This document shows positions 22,416 to 34,289 of a stretch of 64,000 bases of DNA, piece after piece. The stretch spans positions 212,640,851 to 212,704,850 of the forward strand of contig NC_080671.1 of the NCBI RefSeq assembly GCF_030247195.1, given 5' to 3'. The notes under the pieces were generated by a model. That model had not been told where the DNA came from and did no database searches. It saw only the letters and a program-made list of their open reading frames with translations. Each line of letters starts with the position of its first letter. The first letter of the stretch is position 1. This DNA is from Topomyia yanbarensis (lineage: Eukaryota > Arthropoda > Insecta > Diptera > Culicidae). The translations under genes and the position numbers were made by a program.

Positions 22416-23489
22416 CACAGAAGGTGACTGATGCATCACTAGTTCTTTCTGACGATACGGGATTGAAGGAAATAGGTATCACCGCAAAAGGGCCTCACAT
22501 GCTAATATTATCGATAATTCGACACAGATCTTTCAATAGGGCCAAAGTCGCAATATACTCAAATGGAGAAAAATCAGTTTCAATATACGGCGATGCTTTT
22601 CTAAATGTAGTTTTTATTGTAGGTATAAATTACTTTATGACCATGTTTTTCCGGAAGCATCTTTGGTTAAACCTTATGACAATATAACAAAGAATTTAAT
22701 TCCTATGTGCTTTTAGTGGGTAGAAACTAAAAAAATGCTTACGCCCAATTTGCATCCCAGTCGTGATTTCGCCCTTCAGCAACCACCATTTGCGGAAGGG
22801 CTAAACGGTGTACATAATTTTCAGAAGGGCGCGGTAAAAGGGCTAAACTGACTCTGTCTTGCTGGGTAGGGCTGGGTAAATGGGCGAGCTTGACAGTATA
22901 CTTTTTAATAGGGCTCAGCAAATGGGCGCATAGAAACCCAATGTAAATGATAGGGCGCGTGCATCTTTTCTTCGAATTTCATGAAAATATCGAAATATTC
23001 GAATGTTTATGTGCAACAACTATCGAGTAGACATGATCCTAGTAGATATTGCTTATCATTTATATAATAGAACCGCCGTTTAAAGAATAATTTTGTGAAT
23101 AATAACCGTACGCCCGGTTGTGTCAAAAAATGTAAGTTTAGCCTTTATATTCCATATGAGAAGAAGGGCCTAAGTCGAAATCTCGAAGAAAATGCATGTT
23201 TCGCCGTTTTGTTTTCTTTAATTATAAATCGAACTAAAAACCATTTTAACTAATTTTCACCTCAATCTTGTAGTATTTTTGTCGCATAATGTCATAATAG
23301 CGAAAACGCAGTTTGTTTACATTTGCGATTTAAGCCCTAATGAAAGATCTATGTCGAATTGATTCACCGAAGGATAATCAGCAATCGCGCCAAAGTGATG
23401 GTAATGCTGGAACCAATATTATTAGTGATGTGTCCACCTTTACAATCGCGCAGTATAAGCGCCCCACCTATTTTGTACATTTTGATTGA
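22416..23489 (+). pseudogene. SAM-like exon, copy B, split by a transposon
   Basis: Same exon as 17405-17637, but interrupted after the codons for LSII by the 837-bp element (22520-23356). The reading frame beyond the junction is lost, so copy B cannot make the same product unless the insert is removed. Confidence 0.7.
22520..23356. mobile_element. 837-bp element with CGACAYAGATCTTTC ends
   Basis: Ends cgacacagatctttcaat and, inverted, cgacatagatctttcatt, with aatt on both sides (22516-22519 and 23357-23360). Copy A has a single aatt there (cgataattgattcacc). Because AATT is itself palindromic the target duplication may be 4 bp or shorter. No transposase frame. Several agggct / gggcgc words inside. 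Superfamily not assigned. Confidence 0.85.
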
Positions 23490-23923
23490 TGTAACGCATC
23501 TAGCCTCTAAAGGCTAGTTTACAGTTCGGAAAACGCGTCACGGGATTTGGGTCCCTGTGTATTTTAAATGGAGCTCGGGATTTTAAATCCCGTGGCGGGA
23601 AATGAGTCTACACAAAAGTGACAGTTTTCCTGAAGTGTAAACCCAACCGCTTGCTCAGGGAAGTAAAACGAATCTCTACACACTATGGTTAATGTGCTAG
23701 TAATGGACCCCGCAGTAGACGGTGCTAACAATTGCAAAGAATTTGGATAAATCCAGTTGTACTTTTAATGTAAAATTCTATCAATTGATGATACTAAGTC
23801 TTTCAAACAATATAATGCAAATTTGAAGCATTTCAACTTGATTTCTTTAGTAAAATTCGATATTTCGAACTAGTATCCATATCCCTATAATGGACCCGTT
23901 TTCCTATTATGGACCCGGGACTA

Positions 23924-24252
23924 GGGGCAGATCACTTGTGATGCATTTTTAAAAATCAGCGAAATTAAAGGCATTTATTTCCATTAAAATAGAAATTCAT
24001 AATGTATTTTGCGTTGCGTGCAATGTTTTTGCGTTGCCTGCAATGTGGTTAGCGTTGCGTGTAAGACGTCAAAACTCTACAGAAAAACTAGCTCTACATT
24101 TAACAAAACGTCGAACAAAGTGGATCAGCGTAGGACGTTTGTTAAACAAACTTTTCTGCGAGAGAGTGCCAAGCTGATGCAAAAATGGAAATTAAATGCA
24201 TTTTTTCTAATTTGATGCAAATTTGTTATACATTCTTAGAGTGATCTGCCCC
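23924..24252. mobile_element. 329-bp TA-flanked element, copy B
   Basis: Counterpart of 18072-18400, with the same ends and TA flanks. One base differs at 24163 (gagaga against gaggga). Confidence 0.7.
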
Positions 24253-25073
24253 TAGACCCGAGATGAATATGCGCATTATGGACCCGGGCCCATTACACGC
24301 ATATCCAACAATTAATACAAAAAATTGTATTTTTTCAGTTTTCTGGTAATATCAAGAGTCATTTTAGCAAAGCATTATAAGAAAAATATAAAATATGAAA
24401 AATAACAAAATTTTGTTATTCTTTCCTTTCATTAAATATTTCAATGGCACTCGAAACCTTTGACTAATGAATTAAATTTTTAATTGATCTGATGCTGATT
24501 TCAAAGGCGAACATGACTTTTATAACAAGCGATGTGATTTGTATGACGCTTATGAGTAAGGTGATGAGAGCTGTATTATAAAAAGTCTTACACAAGTTTG
24601 CTAAAATTGTAATTGGCAATTGTCTGAATGGATTGGTGTTCGAATTATGACAATCCATCAACAATACAGTCGAGTAAAGCATTTGCAATATTAACAAGGC
24701 GGCTCTAAACATGTTCAGTGTCTAAAGAGAACGAATATATTGTCATTTCATAATAATTTAAGATACCAAATACAAATTAAAAACGATACAACTTCTTGCA
24801 TCATTTTGATTAGTTCATACAATTGCTTGTACATTCATGTATAGCTATATCTGAAGCGTTTTGAAGAAACCGTAAGTATTTTTAGCTGACAGGGCCCATG
24901 ATTTACATGATTTAATCCCCAACTATTTAATTTCTACTATTTTCCTGGGAAAGTTCGATAAAAGTACTTTGTATTTTTAGTTTTGTTTTATTTTGGGACG
25001 AAGCAATAATGGACATGAAATTGCCTGGATATATGCAATATTACAAGATAGCGAACTATATTATCTTACTCTA

Positions 25074-25240
25074 GGGGGTGGGCGTAGCGTAGTTGGTAAA
25101 TCGATTGCCTTGTACGCAGCGCACCTGGGTTCGAGTCCCGACCCCGCACATAGGGTTAGAAATTTCTCATAAGAGACTTTTCTAACCCGAAGAGGCGAAT
25201 GATCCTAAGGTTAAAACCTCTATAATCGAAATAAAAAAAA
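25074..25240 (+). mobile_element. tRNA-derived SINE, copy in duplicate B
   Basis: Same sequence and same 9-bp target duplication as 19222-19388 (25065-25073 and 25241-25249). It came with the duplication and is not an independent insertion. Confidence 0.9.
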
Positions 25241-26534
25241 CTTACTCTAAAAACGAAATTAATTACAGCTCGTTGATTTCAAGAAAGTTATTCGAAACAG
25301 TAATCAATGCTACATTTTACGGTATTTATTTTAGTATTTCGTATAATCAAATTTTAGTAAAGCTTCTTGAACGTTTAGCACCACCTTTTTTCTAAATCAA
25401 TATATTTATTCTATTACTTTTCAATAGAAGGATATTAGTGAATAAATTGCAATCATTCTGCAACCCTGCGCACGACGAACTTGCTAAAGTATTACTCCAG
25501 AATTTAATTTTTCGTGGTTATTAAGTAATCTTTTCGGGCTATCCATGTCACTATTTTATTTTCTTCTATGGTTGGAAGCGTGGACCTTTTCATGTTGCTT
25601 CAGGTCAACATTTCCATATACTCCGCAATACTTCACAGTACACGGAAACGAAAAACTACCTAAAATTGAGTTCCTTTGACTCAATCTCGTGGAATCGTGG
25701 GGGAACTTAAAATTAGGTAAACCGTGTTGAAGATAGTTTCCATTTAACCACGGCAAAAATTACAACTCATTGATAGGTTTATTATACTCAAATTTAAGTT
25801 GAATTTACCTAATTTTGAGTACACCCCAAACAACTCAAAAGTACGTTCCTCCACGGAAGACCTCGACTGAGTCGAATCTCTCGTTTTTTTTTTGACAACA
25901 CTAATAAGTGCGAAAGCGACGCACAACTCAAAAGTAAGTTAAAAGAACTTATTCTGCAGGTTGTTTTATTTAACCGTGTAGAGCGTGATACATCAAATTG
26001 CCTGCACGCTTTTTTGACAGAACATGGTTCTAGTCGCTCGAATAAACTTTTGCATGGCAACCTTCATGTATTTGTACCTACTGTTATTAGTTTTGTCAAT
26101 TGATTGGTGTAGGAACCACAAATTTTGTTGATCCAATACTGAGAAGCTGCAAAATTTTCAATATGATGGTTTCAATCAATCTTATACTGAATCCTCAAAA
26201 TGTTGATAACTCTTTTTAATTCTATTAGTAGCTATTACAAGTTTCAAGTTATATTAATGTGTCAGGGGTGATACCTAGTTTCACTTGTTTCCATAATGGA
26301 CCCCCAGAATTTCAATATAAATTTTAAATTATCTTAGTTTGTTAGATCTACATCGGAAAAGATTGTCTTAGTGTTAGGTTAGAATTATGGTGAAAAAACA
26401 CATTCTAATTTCTGTCTAAGTCTAGAGCTTGAAGAAGAAGTGTTATTGGAAGAAAATGATTACTATTGATTGATTGATGAATCTATTACAAACTTGAAAA
26501 TTTCAAATAAATAAACTGTTTAAATAAATTTCAG

Positions 26535-26822
26535 AGCTTCACAGTTCCGGCGACTCCAACGAGCCGAAATCGAAATCGCTCTTACAAGAATGGCAACTCC
26601 GACGAGCTCTTGGATGAAACGTTGTGCTCAGTAGCGTCATCGTTGTCCAAGCTTGTGGATTCTAGGAGTTCCACTGAAGATGGGACTCAACTGAAATTTA
26701 AAGAATTTCACGCTGAGTTAGATAAAATACTGCGTCAGATGCCATTCATGCATGGCATGCAGTTTTGCATGGATATGGTGAAACGAGCGAATGAAACTAT
26801 AGACAATCTAAAACACCCATAG
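26535..26822 (+). CDS. putative terminal exon of unknown gene, copy B
   Basis: Identical, as far as I can read, to 20682-20969, with the same acceptor and stop. Its partner SAM-like exon in this copy is broken, so it may be dead. Confidence 0.35.
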   Translation, partial: SFTVPATPTSRNRNRSYKNGNSDELLDETLCSVASSLSKLVDSRSSTEDGTQLKFKEFHAELDKILRQMPFMHGMQFCMDMVKRANETIDNLKHP

Positions 26823-27021
26823 AATGTGAAAATTTAACATTATTCTCGTTTTTGCCTTGTGCTACACCGGTGTAGTGTATAAAGAGAGATAGGCTGATTA
26901 CATACAAGTTAGAATGAGTGAAGCACCTACTACACCGGTGTAGTGCACTGTCAACATGAAAATGACATAAAACAGCAATAAGCTGTGCACTTAATTCTAT
27001 GATTCGAAGGTTATGATTTTG

Positions 27022-27429
27022 CAACAAGTTATCACAAATTCAAATGACCAAGCAGGCAACAATATCCAAACTCACTAGTCATCAAAGTCCTCAAGCGAAC
27101 AGAATGGTATTGAAGAAGTCCAATTTCAGTATTTGAGCTATTTATTTAAGACGGACTGCTGGAGATACCATGACGAAAGGTTTGCTTAAGCAAATAACCC
27201 GAAAATCACATTCCAGACGAACTAGATGAATGAAAACGTTCTTGTGAAAGCAAATAATTCCAGAAAGCCAATTATTTTCTGGGAAATCAAGCACTGTGGT
27301 GAGCTTAACAATTGTTAAGGTTGGTATTTAACAGACTCATCGCGGTAGTTAAGATATACGCATTCGATATTAAGATATAACGAAGCAGATGCACTTCGTT
27401 ATAAAGTCCAAGATTCAATGGCGCACTGA
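27022..27429. other. non-coding stretch after the tandem duplication
   Basis: No open frame or repeat structure recognised. Confidence 0.4.
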
Positions 27430-27960
27430 TAGTTTTGAACATTTTGACGCATAAGGACTACGTCATAACGTCCTGGGTTAAAAGGTTTCAAAAAGAGGCA
27501 CGTCGGCGACTGATGTTCTGGACACTGTGACGCACTTATTGTTTCGGATATTATGCAGCATAAGAATTGTGTCATAATGTCCTAGGGTTGTCAAAACGTC
27601 CGAAGGGAACACCCTTGCAGATCGTAATATCCGAAAACGGGTGTGCGTCATGATGTTCCAGAACTTTATGACCTGGAACGACACTATGCAATACCAGTGC
27701 GTCATAATGTCCGAAATTATGAGTGCGCCCTATAATTCAGAATTTTATGACGCATTACCACTGCATCATAACATACCAATATTAGTTTGCGCCATAAGCT
27801 CCCGAACATTATGATGCAGGATTGTTTCGAACGATGTGACACAAGAATGATTTCGGAATTTTTGACGCACTCTTGTGCGTCATAATTTTCCGGATGTTGT
27901 GACGCTCACAGTTTTGGGACGATATGACCTGGAACGTTATGATGCGGTTGGCAAAGCTGT
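27430..27960. repeat. array of inverted TGCGTCA / TGACGCA motifs
   Basis: About fifteen degenerate copies of gtgcgtcataatgtcc or its inverse, at irregular 20-60 bp steps and on both strands (27448, 27461, 27528, 27568, 27645, 27700, 27746, 27861, 27877, 27899, for example). The core resembles an AP-1/CRE-type half-palindrome. No coding sense survives. Confidence 0.7.
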
Positions 27961-28358
27961 ATTATCGTGCAACATAAGGCCAATCTACGCCGCCATTCAC
28001 CTCTGATACAGAACTCCTATCCCTTACCTCCACGCGGTGCGAACCGGGGTTACAGGCCACCTTTTGCCGGGTTCTGTCCACTATCAGTTCATTCACTTCG
28101 ATAGGTTGACGGATTGGAGCCTGTCATTTTCGTTTCGAGCGGAAGTGGCATTAGTGAAGATCGGCTAGGATCTGTGGTCGTATGCTGACAAGGAAGGGGA
28201 ACAAACGACGCGCGCGTGAGACTGCTAGTTCATCCGTCTTGCAGAGTGAATCTTTCGGTGCAGTTAATGGGTTTTTGAGCAGCTAAAATTATTTCTTGGT
28301 TTTCTTTTGTAGGTTCGGTTTGTATACAACACTCGATAAATATTTTTATCAGTAAATT
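27961..28358. other. non-coding stretch before LINE A
   Basis: Nothing recognised. A modestly GC-rich block lies at 28020-28220. Confidence 0.4.
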
Positions 28359-28359
28359 G

Positions 28360-28943
28360 TTTTTTTTTATTCAGTTTGTTTATTTAATAGGTACAAATGC
28401 GTTAGCTTTGCGGGGCTAAATTCTTTTTTTTACATTTGGAATATCTTAAATCTAAGATGTTACAATGCACAAATATTTTTTTAATAATTTTGAGAGGATC
28501 ACTGTTTTACAACTATCCTAAGACTAAAAATACGATTCGATTGAACAATAGTTTTTTTACGAGAAAAAATACAGCTATCTTAAGACTAGAAATGCAGATT
28601 AATATACAAGAAGGGGACCCAAACAAAGGTAATCTGGTAAGATTTTTCAGATAACTTGCGCAGAGACTCCCGTATCTTCACCAGAAAATACGGGAATTGT
28701 TTTTTAGGCTTCACCGCACGAAGAGCCTCGATAGAGCTGAGGCTGTCCGAAATGATGAAGTAGCGATCTGTGGGCAGAGTCTCGACGATGCCAAGGGTGT
28801 ACTGAATAGCAGCTCTGCGACGTAAACTGATGCGGGATCATTGAGCTTGAAGGAAGCGGTGATAGTATTATTGAAGATACCGAAGCTAGTGGACCCATCG
28901 AGATTTGATCCGTCAGTGTAAAACATTTTGTCGCAGTCGACTT
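28360..28943 (-). pseudogene. LINE A (Jockey-like) 3' end: RNase H remnant and 3' tail
   Basis: On the minus strand 28925 to about 28610 reads MFYTDGSNLDGSTSFGIF, then SVYVAEL, then in another frame SIEALRAVKPKKQFPYFLVK, the RNase H domain that closes some mosquito Jockey-type LINEs. The first catalytic Asp is in YTDGS. Frameshifts and stops break it after VAEL. The 3' tail ends in an A-run (T8 at 28360-28367 on plus). The upstream half of the same protein is at 32598-32925. The gap is LINE B. Confidence 0.8.
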
Positions 28944-29157
28944 TATTTGTTTATTTGTTTATTTGGAGTAGGGAAAAGCCTCCTGGAGCTGAAATTCTTG
29001 CAACCTTCCAATCTCGCTCTCCAGGCGGCATAAAACCTCCTCATCTTTTGTATCAACAGATTACACATTTCCAAATGATACATTTCATTGACTAATACTA
29101 TACAATTAACATAAACAGAACCTCATTTATATCTAAGGACTAGTACTAGAGCTATGA

Positions 29158-31140
29158 CTATCGAGACAGGGAGTTTAGAAATAATTGTTTTACAGCACTA
29201 CGTGACAGATGAAAATCGAAAACATTGGAGCAACGATTGAATGGACGGCACATGCTAATGAATGGCTGATTATAGCCGTAATTAGTTCTGGCTCGAGGGA
29301 TTCTTAAAAATGAATAAAATCTAAGAATACGACGATGAATGTCAAAATCCACAAGTTGCAGAAGATCAGAACAATCGATTATTGATTGAAGCAGATCAGC
29401 AATGAAAACTGCCTTAGCAACGCCTCGACGAACAGACAGCAAATCGAGGTCGATAAGTTGACAACGGTCTTGGTAACACGGTAGGTTTAGCGGGTCCCTC
29501 CATGGTAGCTTACGAAGAGCAAAGTGAACAAACTTTCGCTGAATAGCTTCAATGCGCTGGACATCGATTTGGTAATGAGGTGACCAAACTACTGCTGCAT
29601 ATTCGAAAGTAGAGCGAACCAGAGCACAATAAAGTGCTTTCAAGCAATGTATATCGCTGAAGTTTTTAGTAACTCGAAAAATGAATCCAAGGAGCTTGGA
29701 GGCCTTTGAAATGACGTATTCCATATGATCCTTAAAATTTAGTTTGGGATCTAGAATAACTCCTAAGTCCTTTACAGAAGATTCACGCTTAATAATATTT
29801 TTCGAAATATTGTAGTCGTATGTAATTGTCGAGCGTTTGCGGGTGAACGAGACAACAGAACACTTTGAAGCATTCAAAACCATCCTATTCACTGTGCACC
29901 AATTAGTGAATATATCTAACTGTGATTGTAAGAATTCAGTGTCTTCGGCATTTTTGATTAGATGGTATAACTTAAAGTCATCGGCGAATGATAGTTTCAG
30001 ACAATTTACTGAAAGGTTCAAATCGTTGAGGTAGAGCAGAAATATAAATGGCCCAAGATGACTGCCTTGAGGAACTCCAGAGCTGACAGCGAAATAAGCA
30101 GTGGTGCAGTCTCCAATTTTTACAGCCATTTCGCGACCGGTAAGGTAAGACTGAAGCCAATCCAATAAAGATCCACTGAATCCGAGCCTATCCAACTTGG
30201 CAACAGTTATTCTATGATTGATCTTATCAAAAGCTGCCGAGAAATCGGCGTATATAGCGTCAACCTGTTGACGATTTTCTAATGATCGAATAATGAATGA
30301 TGTGTATGATATAAGGTTCGTGGAAGTTGATCGACGAGGCATAAATCCGTGTTGAGTCTCAGATATGTAATTAGAGCAGTTGTGAGTAATGAAATCTAGA
30401 ACGATTATTTCAAAGAGCTTTGAAACAGCACACAATTAGGCAATCCCGCGATAATTAGAGATAAAGGATTTGTCGCCCTTTTTACATACTGGGAAGATAT
30501 ACGACTTCTTCCATGTATCAGGGAAAGCTCCAGACTGTAGAGAGCTGTTGAACATGATTGATAATGGTATCAGTAGACTGCTAGAACAGTTCTTCAGTAC
30601 TACAGATGGAATTCCATCGGGACCAGAGTTTGATGATAATTTTAGCTTAGAACATGCTGTGCTTACCATGTCACATGTAATAATAGGATGGGATCCAATT
30701 GCAGAACGAACAGGGACGTTACTGGCAGCCTCAGAAACCTGTTCGTTGGTTAATGTTTCTTCAGTGAAAACACTGCTGAAGTGCGTTCGGAATAAGCTGC
30801 ATATGTCGGGCAAAGTAGATGATTGAACGTCATCGAGTATCATGTGAGTTGGTAGTCCAGTTTCATTTCTCTGTTCGTTGACGTGGTTCCAGAAGCTTTT
30901 AGGGTTAGTTTTCAGATTATTCTGGATACGACGAAGGTAGGCAAAATAGAGGGCTTTATTCAATCGCTTGTAGCGGTTGTTAAGGTGCAAATAATGCGCT
31001 CTTAAATGAAGAGAGGGATGCTTCGTGAGTTTCTTAAGTGCGGACCGTTTGGCACGTTTATAGCATTTCAGAATTTGATTGGACCATTGGGGATGGATTG
31101 GTTCACGACGGGTTTTTTTGTACGAACTGGTCGATAGCAT
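29158..31140 (-). pseudogene. LINE B ORF2, reverse transcriptase domain
   Basis: One frame from 31140 to 29158 with a single internal stop (TAA at 30436-30438) where related LINEs read NYRGIxSL. RT motifs in order: GPDGIPSVVLKN, then TQHGFMPRRSTSTNLI, AIYADFSAAFDKINH (first Asp), SSGVPQGSHLGPFIFLLYLN, LSFADDFKLYH (catalytic DD), then SVKDLGVILDPKLNF. The C-terminus has the usual thumb-like FVHFALRKLPW region. The motif is FADD, as in CR1/Jockey types. One nonsense mutation separates it from the endonuclease frame, which is joined by a frameshift near 31120. Confidence 0.92.
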
Positions 31141-32071
31141 ATAATGTTATGTGCGTCCATAACATAGCTGCAGAGTTGTAGTCGCAGTTGGATAATAGAG
31201 AGCTCCAGTTTAGTGATGTCAGAAATTGATTCATGGCATCAAATTTTCCATTTCTGAAGTCGTAGTATGTTGCCTCGTTGGCATTATTGAAAACGGCGGG
31301 AGTACCTTCCGAAATAGCCATTAGAAGGGGAGGATGATGACGACAAGTTTTAACTAGCGGGGAAGGAGCAACGGTTATGGTACAAGTATTCGATAACTCT
31401 TGACTGGCAAAGCATAGATCTAGCAAGCGATTGTTACTGTTTCTATTATCATTCAATTGAACTAGGCCGCCAGTGTTGTAATCATCTAGGAGTTTTGAAG
31501 TAGCTGGTGCTTTTGTAGAACTATTTGCATCAGGATATAAATAATTTGAAGAGCTGCGGACCCACTTGATACCAGGAAGATTGAAGTCGCCTAATATAAT
31601 TATCCTATCATAGAAACCAATTTGATCAGTAATCAATGAAAGAGAGTGCAAATGTTGATCAATTAGATCGGCATCGTTAACGCGATCGGGTGGAATGTAA
31701 AGCACACAAATATACAGCGTACAGTGTGTAAGTGTGAGAGCGATCCAGGTTTGCTAAACGCTACCGCAGTTAGAAAGAGACACCAGACGGGATTTGAGTT
31801 TTGTGCTGCAGGCGATCAGTACGCCCCCACCACTCTGTTTACTACTATTATCATTATTTCGATCTTGCCTGTATACCGAGTAGGAGCTACCAAAAATTTG
31901 TTTGGATAAAGTATTACTGTTTAGCCAAGTTTCAGTGAATACATACATGTCATAAACGTTGTCAGAAATTGCCAAATTGTATTCAGTAATAACGCCGTTC
32001 ATGCCCCCGATATTCTGGTAATAGATGATTAAACCAGAGTTGTCTGAATTACCCGAGCTGACTGGTAACAT
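31103..32071 (-). pseudogene. LINE B ORF2, apurinic-type endonuclease domain
   Basis: Reads LIIYYQNIGGMNG, then VFTETWLNS, then GGGVLIA, then LYIPPDRVNDADLI, IILGDFNLPGIKW, and later HHPPL (normally D-H-x-P). These are the ordered blocks of LINE APE endonucleases, which nick the target DNA. An in-frame TAG lies at 31754-31756. The frame is lost near 31120 and taken up by the RT frame. Confidence 0.9.
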
Positions 32072-32590
32072 GTGGGTATAATTGGGAGCCGTGTAGGAGT
32101 GCGAGGAGTGGGTTGACGAACTAACCGTGGGTCGATTGGGAACAAACGTGGCGATTGTATTTGACTGTTGATGCGAATGTCTTGCATTCGTTGTGGCAGT
32201 GGTCGGGACGAACTGGATTTGCGTTGTGTTATTTGTTGCATGCCGGGTTGATTCGAATTCTGTTTGGCACTGCTATCTAAAAAATGAGCGATTGTTACAC
32301 CGTTGGGCTAGAAATTCGGTGCTGTAATCTCTGGCTCAAAAGCTGCCGGGACGCTTAGTTTGAATGAAACAAACGAAAGCTGTCGATCTTGATTTTGGCG
32401 GACTAGTTTCAGACAGTGAATTAAATTGTGGGGGCAGTTGGTACGGGACTGAACATAGTGGATAATATTGTCTTCAGATTCGCTGGGTAGAAACCTGGTC
32501 AAATAGTACCAATTTCCATTATTGTAACTCTCAGACACTTGTTTTGCGGGGGGTGCTACCAGAAGGGTTGTAATTTGTCTATTGGGCTGA
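32029..32590 (-). pseudogene. LINE B ORF1 C-terminal part
   Basis: Starts in mid-protein at the LINE A junction. WYYLTRFLPSESEDNIIHYV and LSFVSFKLSVPAAFEPEI match the C-terminal fold seen in CR1-like ORF1 proteins of insects. A TAG (near 32309) replaces the Trp usual before PNGV. The tail after it is basic and proline-rich (RPLPQRMQ, RQPTPRTPTRLP), as expected of a nucleic-acid chaperone. Confidence 0.75.
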
Positions 32591-32597
32591 TCGACTT

Positions 32598-32933
32598 CTT
32601 GGAATTTGTTAAAAAATATATTGGGGATCACTTGCGGGCGTAAATGATCCGGGATTCCATAAATCTCTTCCTTCGTGGAAGTGTCAAAGAACACAGTAGA
32701 GTCAGAAATATCTATGAAACAGACACGGTTGGGATTATACGAAGAAGGATTGATGCTTTGTGCCATGTAGTCGAAGTACAAGGATATAAATCTGGTTTGA
32801 GAATTAACCTCGACGAGCCTCTCGAAGTTTTCAATCACCAACGGGTTCAATATGTCGCATCGGATGAGCAATCGATATGAGAGTTCCCAAAATCGATTTT
32901 TCAGCGGGAGAACGCCCGCCAGCACTTCGAGAC
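32598..32933 (-). pseudogene. LINE A middle part (RT C-terminus to RNase H linker)
   Basis: Open on minus: LAGVLPLKNRFWELSYRLL, then PLVIENFERLVEVNSQTRF, then AQSINPSSYNPNRVCFID and KEEIYGIPDHLRPQ. This is the post-RT linker of Jockey-type LINEs with RNase H. At 32933 it is cut by the hAT-type element and resumes at 44854 (HTMSLEV reading into LAGVLP). At 32597 it is cut by LINE B. Confidence 0.85.
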
Positions 32934-33575
32934 CAGGGTTGTTAATCGATAATTAATCGTCATCGCCGATAACGTTAACCACCGTCAACGTCATCGGAAA
33001 CTCCGTTAACGATAATGTATCGTCAGATTCATCGTCATCGTCGATAATTCATCGGTGGTCATCGCGATACATTTTGCGTTACTTTCCCGTTTATTGGAGT
33101 TGAAGTTGATGCGGTTAACTTTCAAATGTTTAGAAAAAAATAACTTTTGAAGGACATGTTGTTGGCAGTTGAAAATCAATAGTTTTGGACATTTTATATG
33201 CACAGGGGGGGGGGGGGGGGTCCGACGATGTGTCTAAATGGAATTTTTTGTCAACTTTTCGCAAGTTTTATATTGAAGGGAAAGTTATTGGCAGTGGACA
33301 ATCAATAGTTTTGGACATTTTCAATACACAGGGGGTTCGACGATGCGTCAAAATGGATTTTTTTAACTTTTGGGGTAAAGTTTATTATATTGAAGAAGTT
33401 ATTGGTAAGTGAAAATTAATAGTTTTGGGCATTTTCATTATACCGTCGGTGCGTCAAAATAGATTTTCTTTCAACTTTTCGCGAACTTTTTATATTGAAG
33501 GGCAGGTTGTTGGCAGTTGAAAATCGATAGTTTTGGACATTTTCAATTCACAGGAGGATCCACCAGTGCACAGTG

Positions 33576-34075
33576 CTTCCAAAGTGGCAAAAAGGTGAAA
33601 GAAATTCATTGAACCACGATTTTTAGCTATAGTGACTTCAGCAAAGTTTATTTGTATTTTTTTTTGCATTTAAAAAGTTTGAGTTGGGTGATTAATCCCT
33701 CTAAAGCTGTGAATCAAGTTTTTGTTTAGTCATTTAAACTTTATTTGGTAAAATTGTTGAGAATACCTTAAGTATTAACTTCGCTGCAGAGACTACGTGC
33801 CTTTAAAAAAAAACTTTTCCTGGTAATTTTGTAGAATTTCAAAATGTCGTAAGATTTTGTTCAGCATAAGAAAATACAGAATTTTTGTAATGTAAGTTTA
33901 TTTGTATCTCTTACGACTTAGAAGTTATCGAATGTTTTAGTGTCCAAAAAGCAATATTTTGGTATGGACGCCGCAATTTTCCGCAGACGGCGACCAATAC
34001 GAATCTGTAAAACAAACACTATCAAAATCGTTTGGTGGGCTCTAGCCTACTTTCAAGTCAAATTCGAGTAAATTC
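33576..34075. other. interior of the hAT-type element, left side
   Basis: No coding frame or repeat recognised. Confidence 0.4.
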
Positions 34076-34089
34076 ATTCTTTAGCATAT

Positions 34090-34247
34090 CGGGGTGGGCG
34101 TAGCGTAGTTGGTAAATCGATTGCCTTGTACGCAGCGCACCTGGGTTCGAGTCCCGACCCCGCACATAGGGTTAGAAATTTTTCATAAGAGATTTTTCTA
34201 ACCCGAAGAGGCGAATGACCTTAAGGTTAAAACCTCTATAATCGAAA

Positions 34248-34275
<28 letters not shown>
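34090..34275 (+). mobile_element. tRNA-derived SINE (Feilai-like), independent insertion
   Basis: Same head and body as the copies at 19222 and 25074, with about four substitutions. It has a long A tail (about 30 A). Target duplication attctttagcatat at 34076-34089 and 34276-34289 (14 bp), typical of LINE-driven priming. A and B boxes are intact. The long pure tail suggests a young copy. Confidence 0.93.
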
Positions 34276-34278
<3 letters not shown>

Positions 34279-34289
34279 CTTTAGCATAT

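Larger units (their letters stand above)
21169..27021. repeat. tandem duplication, copy B (5,853 bp)
   Basis: Same start and end as copy A. The extra 1,250 bp is fully explained: a 405-bp element plus 3-bp target duplication, an 837-bp element plus 4-bp duplication, and one extra T near 25890. It could be a true recent tandem duplication or two haplotypes placed end to end by the assembler. Confidence 0.92.
28944..32590 (-). mobile_element. LINE B (CR1-like), 5'-truncated, inside LINE A
   Basis: Flanked by tcgactt at 28937-28943 and 32591-32597, a 7-bp target duplication. Removing it rejoins the LINE A reading FQEVD with CDKMFYTDG without a gap. The 3' end is an 8-bp tandem repeat (aaataaac)n instead of poly-A, a feature of CR1-group LINEs. 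The 5' end is cut inside ORF1. Order on minus: ORF1 C-terminus, endonuclease, RT. Confidence 0.85.

Noticed and set aside
30470..30826. 118-codon open frame on plus
   Set aside because: Antisense shadow of LINE B reverse transcriptase.
32308..32925. A single 205-codon protein on minus
   Set aside because: It is a chance fusion of LINE A (high coordinates) and LINE B ORF1 across the insertion junction near 32590.
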